From JBDLSY01 sp041170585 (GTDB lineage Bacteria > Pseudomonadota > Gammaproteobacteria > Burkholderiales > Burkholderiaceae_C): DNA of 31,334 bases. This document shows positions 1 through 8,091 of this stretch, in pieces. The notes under the pieces are model-generated. The model was not told the DNA's origin, did no database searches, and saw nothing but the letters and a program-made list of their open reading frames with translations. The position numbers were made by a program, and so were the translations under genes. The DNA lies in NCBI GenBank assembly GCA_041170585.1, contig JBEDNN010000018.1, positions 1-31,334 on the forward strand, in the 5' to 3' direction. The stretch's first letter is position 1; each line of letters opens with the position of its first letter.

Positions 1-438
1 TTCGTATTACTTAAAATAGTATTGGTATTACTTAAACCAGTACTCAAACCAGCCACTGATACATTCGTATTACTCAAACCAATATTCGTATTACTTAAAC
101 CAGTACTTAAACCAGTCACCGATACATTCGTATTACTCAAGCCAATATTCGTATTACTTAAGCCTGTACTCAAACCAGTCACTGATGCATTCGTATTACT
201 CAAGCCGACATTTGTATTACTTAAGCCTGTACTTAAACCAGTCACTGATAGATTCGTATTACTTAAAATAGTATTGGTATTACTTAAGCCTGTACTTAAA
301 CCAGTCACTGATACATTCGTAGTACTCAAGGCAACATTCGTATTACTTAAACCAGTACTCAAACCAGCCACTGATAGATTCGTATTACTTAAACCAGTAC
401 TCAAACCAGCCACTGAGGCATTAACATTGCTTAAAGCA
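1..438 (-). repeat. 63-bp tandem repeat coding the adhesin stalk
   Basis: About six copies of a 63-bp unit. The marker ACATTCG or AGATTCG recurs at 61, 124, 187, 250, 313 and 376, exactly 63 bp apart. Each unit codes 21 residues, i.e. three heptads of the type NTNxGLS / NTNVSVT / GLSTGLS, as expected for a trimeric coiled-coil stalk. Copies differ by a few bases. The array continues past the left edge, so the true copy number is unknown. Confidence 0.92.
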
Positions 439-2252
439 TTGCTTAAAGCTGTAGTTGCACCTCCTGATTGCGTGCTAAGTGCTACAAGTGAAGCATTTGT
501 ATTACTTAAACCTGTGCTTAAACCAGCTACTGATACATTCGTATTGCTTAAACCTATACTTACGGCAGTTACAGAATCACTGACTACTGTTAACTGTGCT
601 ACATTAACAGCATCATCAATTGCTGCACCCGCTGCAAGATTATTGATTTGACGGTTACCAATTGTACCACCACCGATACTGATTGTACCAACATTTGTTA
701 GTCCAGCTGTTGAATTGACTGTACCTTTACCTGCTAAAAATGCCGCTGTCGCTGCTGTATTAAGAGTATTAGCCACTGAATTTGCACCCAATGCCACTGC
801 ACTGACTACACTTGCATTAGCACCCGTACCTAAGGCTGATGAACCTTGAACAGACGCAACTGCATCTAAACCAAGGACTAACGAATTAGCCCCCGATGCA
901 GTTGAACGCGAACCAAACGCTTGCGCACCCACTGCAGTCGCTTTTGCCTCCGGACCAATCGCTGTACTTAAATGAGCATTAGCTAAGGTGTTTGCACCCA
1001 ATGACGTTGCTCCAGCATCTAAAGCCTGTGCATTAGAACCCAATGCTATCGCATTATTATTATCTGCTTTAGCACTATATCCTAAAGCAATTGATTGAAG
1101 TCCTAGAGCCGTTGCAGTCATACCCAATGCTGTAGAAGACCCACCAGATGATTGGGATAACCTACCTATAGATATAGAACTGTCACCCGAAGCAGTAGTT
1201 GCAGCACCCATAGCCGTTGCTGCAAAACCAGTGGCTCTTGCAGCAACACCAACAGCGGTCGCACTATCATCTGAAGATAGACTTGCTTGACCAATAGCGA
1301 TTGAATTTTTATTATCTTTTCCTACGGCGGAGTTAGTACCGATAGCTATACTATCAAGACCTGCAGAAGTAGCGTTAGTACCAATAGCAATTGTTTGTTC
1401 ATTTAAAGACTTAGAATCAAAACCAATAGCAATTGATTTGACACTGGTCGCTTGTGATACCCTACCTATAGATATAGACTGCTTACCTGAAGCAGTAGCA
1501 ATATTACCAAGAGCCAGTGACTGTTCAGCCAAAGCGCTGGCATTAGCACCTACCGCTGTTGTATCAGGAGCTGTCGCTTTAGAATTACCACCAACCGCTA
1601 AAGTATCAGTACCTGAAGCACTAGCATAAGAACCAATGGATAAGCCTCTAAGACCTGTTGCTGTAGCAGAATTACCCATTGAAATAGATTCATCTAATGA
1701 TGACTTTGCCTCAGAACCAATGGCAATTGACTTAATACCTGAAGCACTAGCAAGATTCCCAAATGCTGCAGAAGCATTAGCAGTTGAAGCGGCATTCATA
1801 CCAAAAGCAATAGATCCTTCCCCCCCAGATGAGGAATTTGCACCGATAGCTATTGACCCAATGTCAGCAACTCTTGTAATTGCCTGAGTACCAATAGCAA
1901 TACCCTTGGCACTGCTACTTCTACTTAACCTACCTATTGCAATACTATCCTCACTCTCTGAATCGGCATTAGAACCAAAAGAAATACCCCCTACCTGCAT
2001 GGTATTTGCTCCACTACCAAAAGCGATGGCAGTATGACCAGCATTAGGACCAGTGGTAGAAGGAAAAATTCCTGGAGCAAAATTAAAACCTGTTATTGTT
2101 GTTGAAATCTGTGCATTGGCATCACCCATACTAAATAAACCTGATATCGCAATAGCTAAAGGGGCGATGCTACAAGCAATACCTTTATATTTAATTAAAC
2201 GCCCACCACGAAGTGTTTTCATGTAAGCTGGCTGTACATCATTGGTACTCAT
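1..2252 (-). CDS. Trimeric autotransporter adhesin (YadA/UspA-like), 3' end beyond window
   Basis: This minus-strand frame opens with ATG at 2252-2250 and has no stop down to the window edge, giving about 750 codons. AAGGA lies just upstream (2258-2262). The N-terminus (MSTNDVQPAYMKTLRGGR...) leads into a hydrophobic stretch ending GDANA, a plausible extended signal peptide. From about 2050 down to 700 the protein is a run of degenerate 14-residue repeats with the SIAIG/AIAIG pattern of YadA-type heads. A neck follows at 591-653 (RQINNLAAG ... DAVNVAQL). The stalk then has repeats of NTN-x-x-LS heptads. The C-terminal membrane-anchor barrel is not in the window. The family forms surface homotrimers that bind host or abiotic surfaces; the ligand here is unknown. 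The plus-strand frames rich in VLLKP are mirror artefacts of the repeats. Very confident in the class. Confidence 0.93.
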   Translation of the reverse strand, partial: MSTNDVQPAYMKTLRGGRLIKYKGIACSIAPLAIAISGLFSMGDANAQISTTITGFNFAPGIFPSTTGPNAGHTAIAFGSGANTMQVGGISFGSNADSESEDSIAIGRLSRSSSAKGIAIGTQAITRVADIGSIAIGANSSSGGEGSIAFGMNAASTANASAAFGNLASASGIKSIAIGSEAKSSLDESISMGNSATATGLRGLSIGSYASASGTDTLAVGGNSKATAPDTTAVGANASALAEQSLALGNIATASGKQSISIGRVSQATSVKSIAIGFDSKSLNEQTIAIGTNATSAGLDSIAIGTNSAVGKDNKNSIAIGQASLSSDDSATAVGVAARATGFAATAMGAATTASGDSSISIGRLSQSSGGSSTALGMTATALGLQSIALGYSAKADNNNAIALGSNAQALDAGATSLGANTLANAHLSTAIGPEAKATAVGAQAFGSRSTASGANSLVLGLDAVASVQGSSALGTGANASVVSAVALGANSVANTLNTAATAAFLAGKGTVNSTAGLTNVGTISIGGGTIGNRQINNLAAGAAIDDAVNVAQLTVVSDSVTAVSIGLSNTNVSVAGLSTGLSNTNASLVALSTQSGGATTALSNALSNVNASVAGLSTGLSNTNLSVAGLSTGLSNTNVALSTTNVSVTGLSTGLSNTNTILSNTNLSVTGLSTGLSNTNVGLSNTNASVTGLSTGLSNTNIGLSNTNVSVTGLSTGLSNTNIGLSNTNVSVAGLSTGLSNTNTILSNT

Positions 2253-2665
2253 ACATTTCCTTATTGAACAGTTTTAAAAGAATAAAAAAAGAATAAAGTG
2301 TATAAAAAATTAAAAAGTTAAAAAATAAGTAATTTATTAAAAACATCTATATTAAAAATAAATTATTAAAAATAATTTTTTAATTTGGCGATTGTACAAA
2401 ATTTATGGTGAGTATTTAACATAAATACACAATTTTGATACAAAATTTATTTTTAATTTACGGGTGAGTGGTATTTTTTATAAATTTTTAGCGATTAAAC
2501 AGATAACTAATTTGGTAATGTTAAATTTTAACTTTTATAATATTTATACTGGTATAGTAGCCTGTTCATTTTACTGCTTACTTTTTAAGTATTAAATTTC
2601 TTTTATCAGTGATATTTTAACATTACTACTGGTTTTTATTTAAAATTTGCTCAATGTTAATAATA
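2253..2665. other. AT-rich intergenic region between adhesin and pilD
   Basis: 413 bp without a credible gene on either strand. It contains the ribosome binding site of the adhesin at its left end, long A/T runs and the downstream side of pilD at its right end. I see no convincing sigma-70 promoter, terminator with a U tract, or RNA gene here. The adhesin promoter must lie in it if that gene is transcribed on its own. Confidence 0.6.
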
Positions 2666-3631
2666 TTAATAGCCTGAACCAATTTGAGCATACACTAAAT
2701 AAGCATCAATCATGGATTGTCCATACACTGCACACACTGCACCCGCAATGGCTAAATAAGGCCCGAACGCAATATAACTTTGCCTGCTCATACGGCGGTT
2801 GAGCATCAATACAACGCCTACTACTGAACCGACTACCGAGGATAACAATAAGATTGGGACAATCATATTGACGCCTAACCAAGCCCCTAAGGCAGCCAGT
2901 AGCTTAAAATCACCATTGCCCATACCTTGTTTACCTGTAAGCAATTTAAAAAAATAACACACACTAAATAAACTCATATAGCCTGCTACAGCGCCCCATA
3001 CTGATGATGACAATGGCACAATGGCACTGCCCGTATTTATGATTAAACCTAACCACAGCAAAGGCAAGACAATTGCATCAGGTAAATACTGTGTATTAAA
3101 ATCAATTACTGTCAAAGTCAGTAAAGACCACAGCAAAACCATCATGCCGCAAGTAACTGCATAGCCCAGAGTATTACCCCAAGACAACGCTGCTAATATA
3201 CCCAATAAGCAAGCCACTATTTCTATAATGGGATACTGTATTGAGATACGAACACGACAAGCATAACAGCGGCCTTTTAGTAAAATATAACTCACAACAG
3301 GAATATTCATCCACCATTTAACGGACGCTTTACAGTGTGGGCATTGTGATGCAGGGGTATATAAAGAATAACGACCACTTAAATGTTCAGGCACTGTAAC
3401 GGCTTCAGGTGTAGATATAGACAGCTGGGGAGCAGTTTTTTCTTGTTCTTGTTGATGGTGCCAAAAAAATAAAGCTTCTTCACGCTGCATCATCATCGGT
3501 AAACGAATAATCACGACATTTAAAAAACTACCGACTAATAAACCAATAATCCCTGCCAAAGTAGCAAAAACGGGTAAAGGCAAGTTAACCATATCCGCCA
3601 AAAATGTCGTTAATATCATTAAAAACCCCAT
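2666..3631 (-). CDS. pilD: Prepilin peptidase / N-methyltransferase PilD
   Basis: Inner-membrane aspartyl protease that cleaves the leader of type IV prepilins and methylates the new N-terminus. The 321-residue product has the full bifunctional layout. The N-terminal segment has GSFLNVVIIRLP, then a cytoplasmic loop with two CxxC pairs (Cys97/Cys100 and Cys122/Cys125) that bind zinc in full-length PilD proteins. The catalytic aspartates are probably Asp177 (VIDFNTQYLPD) and Asp241 in the GMGNGDFKLLAALGAW motif. Their spacing of 64 equals that in characterised homologues. Several hydrophobic segments follow. It starts 24 bp after pilC with an AAGAGA-like ribosome site, so it is the last gene of a pilB-pilC-pilD operon. 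No coaE or yacG follows, as often seen elsewhere. Confidence 0.96.
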   Translation of the reverse strand: MGFLMILTTFLADMVNLPLPVFATLAGIIGLLVGSFLNVVIIRLPMMMQREEALFFWHHQQEQEKTAPQLSISTPEAVTVPEHLSGRYSLYTPASQCPHCKASVKWWMNIPVVSYILLKGRCYACRVRISIQYPIIEIVACLLGILAALSWGNTLGYAVTCGMMVLLWSLLTLTVIDFNTQYLPDAIVLPLLWLGLIINTGSAIVPLSSSVWGAVAGYMSLFSVCYFFKLLTGKQGMGNGDFKLLAALGAWLGVNMIVPILLLSSVVGSVVGVVLMLNRRMSRQSYIAFGPYLAIAGAVCAVYGQSMIDAYLVYAQIGSGY

Positions 3632-3655
3632 TATAAAAATCTCTTTTATATCTTC

Positions 3656-4921
3656 TTAGCCAGCAACTACATCACCTAATTTAAAGATAGGTAAATACAT
3701 TGCCACGACTAGTCCGCCAATTAAAACACCTAAAAAAACCATAATCATAGGTTCTAATAGGCTGGATAACGAATCAACCATTTCATCAACTTCACGGTCA
3801 TAAAAATCGGCAGCTTTAGACAACATTTCTTCTAAAGCACCTGATTGTTCACCAATTGCAGTCATTTGTACAACCAAATTATCAAATTCACCGGTATTTT
3901 GCATGGCAGCAGCCAAGGGCATACCTGTACTAATTTCATTTTGTATTTCACGGGTTGCTTGAAGGTAAACATCATTGCCTGATGCACCGCCGACTGAATC
4001 TAAGGCTTCAATTAAAGGTACACCTGCCGCAAACATAGTGGATAAAGTACGTGACCAGCGTGAGATACTTGATTTACGAATGAGTTCGCCAAAAATAGGC
4101 ATTTGTAGTAATAACCGATCCATAAACGCCGACACAGCAGGAGAGCGTTTCCAAGCTTGAAAGAAAAAATACGCAAATGCCATTAATACAAAAGCAATCA
4201 ACCACCCCCACTTCACCATAAAATCAGAAATACTAATCACAACCAAAGTCAAATAAGGTAGCTCTGCACCAAAGCCTGAAAAAATATCCTTAAATGCAGG
4301 GATAACAAAAATCATAATAACCGTTGTTACAATAAACGCAACGGCTAACACGGCAATAGGGTAAAACATCGCTGATTTTACTTTACCTTTAATAGCTAAA
4401 GTTTTTTCTTTATAAGTGGCTAGACGATCTAACAGCAAATCTAAAATACCTGCTTGCTCACCTGCACCAATTAAATTGACAAATAAGGGGTCAAAATGTT
4501 GCGGGTATTTACGGAATGCTTGTTGTAAAGTATTACCCACCTCTACTTCAGATTTAATGTTATTGAGTAGCCGTGTCATATTGGCATTGCCATGGCCTTT
4601 AGCAACAATATCAAATGATTGCAGCATAGGCACACCAGCCCGCATCATAGTCGAGAGTTGTCTTGTAAATAATGCAATGTCTTTTTCAGTAATTTTTTTA
4701 CCGCGTTTTAATTTTTGTTTTTTTAATGAAGTCAGTACAATACCACGGCGGCGTAGTGCTGAACGGACTAAGTTTTCGCCTGTTGCCCGCAATTCGCCAC
4801 TAATTTTTTTACCTTCACGGTCTTTACCACGCCAGATATAGACATACTCTCTAATACCTGCTGGTTTAATAGTAGGTTTAACGCCGGGTTTTATATTACG
4901 TGGTTTGGGATTGGTAGCCAT
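3656..4921 (-). CDS. pilC: Type IV pilus inner-membrane platform protein PilC
   Basis: Integral inner-membrane protein of the type IV pilus assembly machine, which couples the PilB motor to pilin insertion. The 421-residue length is normal. A short Pro/Lys-rich leader (residues 2-20) precedes the conserved YVYIWRGKDREGKKISGE segment. Two repeated GspF/PilC domains follow (about 85-208 and 288-410), each with the LSTMMRAGVPMLQ / LSTMFAAGVPLIEAL type motif and hydrophobic segments, and the C-terminus reads LPIFKLGDVV. AAGG six bases before the ATG supports the start. It lies between pilB (117 bp upstream) and pilD (24 bp downstream) on the same strand. Confidence 0.96.
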   Translation of the reverse strand: MATNPKPRNIKPGVKPTIKPAGIREYVYIWRGKDREGKKISGELRATGENLVRSALRRRGIVLTSLKKQKLKRGKKITEKDIALFTRQLSTMMRAGVPMLQSFDIVAKGHGNANMTRLLNNIKSEVEVGNTLQQAFRKYPQHFDPLFVNLIGAGEQAGILDLLLDRLATYKEKTLAIKGKVKSAMFYPIAVLAVAFIVTTVIMIFVIPAFKDIFSGFGAELPYLTLVVISISDFMVKWGWLIAFVLMAFAYFFFQAWKRSPAVSAFMDRLLLQMPIFGELIRKSSISRWSRTLSTMFAAGVPLIEALDSVGGASGNDVYLQATREIQNEISTGMPLAAAMQNTGEFDNLVVQMTAIGEQSGALEEMLSKAADFYDREVDEMVDSLSSLLEPMIMVFLGVLIGGLVVAMYLPIFKLGDVVAG

Positions 4922-4994
4922 AAAAAGCCTTATGCTTGTAATTTTATATTAAATTAATTTTAATAATATATAGAACAGTAAATAAATAATACTA

Positions 4995-5021
4995 TAAACA
5001 ATATAAACAATATAAATAATA
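4995..5021. repeat. 9-bp tandem repeat after pilB
   Basis: Three copies of ATAAACAAT (third copy ATAAATAAT) lie between the pilB stop and pilC. This is one of many short intergenic tandem arrays in this window. Confidence 0.8.
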
Positions 5022-5038
5022 TAGGTATATAAATGTAG

Positions 5039-6787
5039 TTATAGGTTAGTCACAGATAACACTTCCTCTATAGAAGTCACGCCTTGTTTTACTTTAATTA
5101 ATCCAGAATCTCTTAAACTTAATACCCCTTCTAAACGGGCTTGACGCTCAATATCCAGTGAAGACCCGTTGGCTAAAATAATAGTTTGCATTGCTTCGGT
5201 AATAGGCATCACTTGATAAATGCCTACTCGACCTTTATAGCCCGTACCGCTACACACTTCACACCCTACGGGTACATAAGGAATCCAAGAATTATCAAGG
5301 TCACTGTCTTTGAACCCTGCACTTTTTAATATTTTAGGCGAAAAGTTAGCCGCTTTTTTACAAGAGCATAAACGCCTCGCTAAACGTTGTCCTGTGATTA
5401 AAATAATAGATGACGCGATATTAAACGCAAGAACACCCATATTAAGCAAACGGGTTAATGTTGCAGGTGCATCATTTGTATGTAATGTAGAAAACACTAA
5501 ATGCCCTGTTTGTGCGGCTTTAATGGCAATATCTGCGGTTTCTAAATCACGAATTTCCCCCACCATAATCACATCAGGATCTTGTCGTAAAAATGCTCTA
5601 AGTGTTACTGGAAACGTTAAACCTGCTTTGTCATTAATATTAACTTGGTTAATGCCCGGTAAATTAATCTCGGCAGGATCTTCTGCGGTTGAAATATTAA
5701 CCCCCGGACGGTTCAAAATATTAAGGCACGAATACAAGGAAACCGTCTTACCACTGCCTGTAGGGCCTGTTACCAAAATCATGCCATAAGGACGGCCCAC
5801 AGCATTCAGTAGCTTTTCTTTTTGTTCAGGGTCATAGCCTAAAGCATCAATACCAATTTGTACTTGTGATGAGTCTAAAATCCGCATGACAATTTTTTCA
5901 CCAAACAAAGTAGGTAAACTACTAACCCGAAAGTCGATCATTTTGCCGTTATTCATTTTCATTTTCATACGGCCATCTTGCGGGACGCGTTTTTCAGAAA
6001 TATCAATTTTTGAAATAATTTTTAAACGTGCAGCAATCCGTTCTTTCATATTGGCTGGAGGCGTGGTAATCTCTGACAATAATCCGTCAATACGATACCG
6101 AACTCGGTAGGTTTTTTCATAAGGTTCAAAGTGTAAATCTGAAGCCCCTCTATTGTAGGCATCCAATAAAATACTTTGCAAAAACTTTACAACGGGAGCA
6201 TCATCAACATCACTGGTATCAAATGATAAAACATTGTCTTCTTCATTAGATTGGACAGTATCATCTTTTAATTCAAATAATTCATTGTCTGTATTCACTT
6301 TATCTGAATCAGAGGTCTTGTTTAGCCACGCCAATAATTTATTATGCTCCACAATCACGGGCTCAATGACGCATTGGGTAATAAATTGCAATTGATTAAT
6401 CACCGTTAAATTGGTCGGATCGGACATGGCAATATACATTTGCGTACCACGTTTTTTTAAAGGCACCATTTTTAACGCAATAATCGCTTTGACATCTACA
6501 TCATCTGTTAAAAGGTGTGTTTTTTTAAGTGCAGATAAATCTAAAAAAGAATGTGAAAATGCTTCAGCACAAAAACGAGCGACTGCGGCAGCATCAATAT
6601 TGGGAATATTTTCTAATAGTAGTGCCTCAATTGAGGCAATTTTTTGTGTAGCTACACGGTCTATCACTGATTTAGCGGTAGCACTAGAAATCCATTCGTG
6701 TTGTTTTAAAGCTCGAATTAAACCCGTTGAATTGTCATCAATATTTTTATTTAAAGAAAAATCTAAATTATTTGTTAAGTCATTCAT
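5039..6787 (-). CDS. pilB: Type IV pilus extension ATPase PilB
   Basis: Cytoplasmic hexameric ATPase that drives pilus polymerisation. The 582-residue protein has an N-terminal MshEN/GspE-N-like domain (about 30-150), an acidic linker (about 160-196), and the GspE/PilB core. Visible motifs are Walker A GPTGSGKT (341-348), an Asp-box (AEDPAE, 368-373), Walker B with RQDPDVIMVGEIRD (401-414), a His-box (TGHLVFSTLHTND, 427-439) and GQRLARRLC. A tetracysteine zinc site is present as Cys474, Cys476, Cys509 and Cys512; the first pair is CxC rather than CxxC. It is first in the minus-strand pilBCD set, 107 bp downstream of ispB. No pilA is visible in the window. Confidence 0.96.
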   Translation of the reverse strand: MNDLTNNLDFSLNKNIDDNSTGLIRALKQHEWISSATAKSVIDRVATQKIASIEALLLENIPNIDAAAVARFCAEAFSHSFLDLSALKKTHLLTDDVDVKAIIALKMVPLKKRGTQMYIAMSDPTNLTVINQLQFITQCVIEPVIVEHNKLLAWLNKTSDSDKVNTDNELFELKDDTVQSNEEDNVLSFDTSDVDDAPVVKFLQSILLDAYNRGASDLHFEPYEKTYRVRYRIDGLLSEITTPPANMKERIAARLKIISKIDISEKRVPQDGRMKMKMNNGKMIDFRVSSLPTLFGEKIVMRILDSSQVQIGIDALGYDPEQKEKLLNAVGRPYGMILVTGPTGSGKTVSLYSCLNILNRPGVNISTAEDPAEINLPGINQVNINDKAGLTFPVTLRAFLRQDPDVIMVGEIRDLETADIAIKAAQTGHLVFSTLHTNDAPATLTRLLNMGVLAFNIASSIILITGQRLARRLCSCKKAANFSPKILKSAGFKDSDLDNSWIPYVPVGCEVCSGTGYKGRVGIYQVMPITEAMQTIILANGSSLDIERQARLEGVLSLRDSGLIKVKQGVTSIEEVLSVTNL

Positions 6788-6894
6788 GGTGTAACCTAGT
6801 ATAAATACGTCATTAAGTGATTGATGATTGATATAAATGTTTATTTAAATATTTTTTAAATACTTTTTAACTATTTTGTTTAAGCAATATTGAC

Positions 6895-7899
6895 TTAAGT
6901 ACGCCGATTGACTGCTTGCTGTGCCAACTCCCGCAAAGCATCAACTGCTTCGGTATGTCCTAAATATTCTATATTTTTTAAGGCATCTAATGCTTCATTG
7001 ATTAATAATTGTGCTACATCTATAGATTTTTGTATCGCGTTTACTGATTTTATAATCGCGATAATTTCATTTAAGTTGGCATCTAAATTATTGTTTGAAT
7101 TATTGTTTGAATTATTGTTTTGAATAGCATTAATGGTTGTAATAATGAGTTCACGCTGAACCTCACTGCCGTATTGCATTGCATAAATTAATGGCAAAGT
7201 TACTTTGCCTTCACGCAAATCATCACCTAAGTTTTTACCTAAAATAGCAGCATCACCTTGATAATCAAGTACATCGTCAATAATTTGAAATGCAGAACCT
7301 ATTTTACGGCCGTATATTGCCAGTGCAGCTTGCGCATGAATATCGTTAATAAGTACCGCTGGTAAACAGGCAGCCGCTTCAAATAGTTTAGCCGTTTTAT
7401 ATTCAATCACTTGCAAATACTGTGTTTCTGTTAAATGTACATCACCAATGTACATCAGTTGCAATACTTCACCTTCAGCAATCACATTAGTGGTATCAGC
7501 CAATATAGCCATAATATTAGGACGCTCAAGGCCTACCATCATTTGAAAGGCACGAGAATACAAAAAATCGCCTACCAGTACGCTAGCAGCGTTGCCAAAC
7601 AAAGCATTCGCAGTTTGTTTACCGCGTCGCTGGCTACTGTTGTCTACTACATCATCATGTAACAAAGTAGCTGTATGAATAAATTCTATAATAGTAGCAA
7701 GTTCCGTAATACGCGGGTCATCGCGTAAACCTAAAGCATCGGCTGCTAACATTAACAGTGCAGGACGCATACGTTTGCCACCCGCTTGCACAATATAGCT
7801 GGCGACTTGCTGTACTAAAACAACGTCTGAATATAATTGACGATTAATACAGGTATCTAATCGTGCAAAATCGGGTGTTAAATGGCGTACTAAGTTCAT
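6895..7899 (-). CDS. ispB: Polyprenyl (octaprenyl-type) diphosphate synthase
   Basis: Trans-polyprenyl diphosphate synthase that extends farnesyl diphosphate with isopentenyl diphosphate to make the ubiquinone side chain. It shows GGKRMRP (40-46), the first aspartate-rich motif LLHDDVVD (79-86, with the RRGK box at 91-94) and the second FQIIDDVLDYQGD (204-216), plus GKNLGDDLREGK. Chain length cannot be read from sequence; octaprenyl is the usual product in this group. Residues 261-271 form an Asn-rich insert (NNNSNNNSNNN) encoded by a 12-bp tandem repeat at 7087-7120, in a surface-loop position before the C-terminal helices. The start at 7899 has no clear Shine-Dalgarno. It is divergent from pgi. 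Confidence 0.93.
   Translation of the reverse strand: MNLVRHLTPDFARLDTCINRQLYSDVVLVQQVASYIVQAGGKRMRPALLMLAADALGLRDDPRITELATIIEFIHTATLLHDDVVDNSSQRRGKQTANALFGNAASVLVGDFLYSRAFQMMVGLERPNIMAILADTTNVIAEGEVLQLMYIGDVHLTETQYLQVIEYKTAKLFEAAACLPAVLINDIHAQAALAIYGRKIGSAFQIIDDVLDYQGDAAILGKNLGDDLREGKVTLPLIYAMQYGSEVQRELIITTINAIQNNNSNNNSNNNLDANLNEIIAIIKSVNAIQKSIDVAQLLINEALDALKNIEYLGHTEAVDALRELAQQAVNRRT
7087..7120 (-). repeat. 12-bp tandem repeat inside ispB
   Basis: ATTATTGTTTGA repeated 2.8 times with no mismatch, coding a serine/asparagine run (NNNS units). It keeps the frame because 12 is a multiple of three. Confidence 0.85.
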
Positions 7900-7973
7900 A
7901 GATTATGATTGTAAGCCACTGTAAGCACATACAATGTTAGATTGTATAAAAAAACATATAAAAATTATAAAAA

Positions 7974-8012
7974 CTATAACAATTATCTATAACAATTATC
8001 TATAACAATTAT
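7974..8012. repeat. 13-bp tandem repeat between ispB and pgi
   Basis: Three perfect copies of CTATAACAATTAT at 7974, 7987 and 8000 lie in the 192-bp gap shared by the divergent ispB and pgi genes, so the array sits between the two promoters. Confidence 0.85.
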
Positions 8013-8091
8013 AAAAGTTACGTACTGTTTTATTCCGTGCTATTTTGTTATTTAATTTCTACGTCATTTTTATCGCCTTATTCTTAGTCCT

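Noticed and set aside
1..438. CRISPR array
   Set aside because: The 63-bp units are contiguous, without unique spacers, and lie in frame in a coding sequence. The 21-bp array near 30881 is likewise gapless.
22..651. Plus-strand 209-codon frame of VLLKP repeats
   Set aside because: It is the mirror of the adhesin stalk repeats; the minus strand reads as a proper YadA-type protein with signal peptide, head and neck over more than 2 kb.
1438..1887. Plus-strand frames inside the adhesin head
   Set aside because: Antisense to the head repeats, low complexity, no ribosome site, no recognisable protein.
2253..2665. Small RNA or promoter in the gap before the adhesin
   Set aside because: Only A/T-rich sequence with weak inverted repeats; nothing distinguishable from background by eye.
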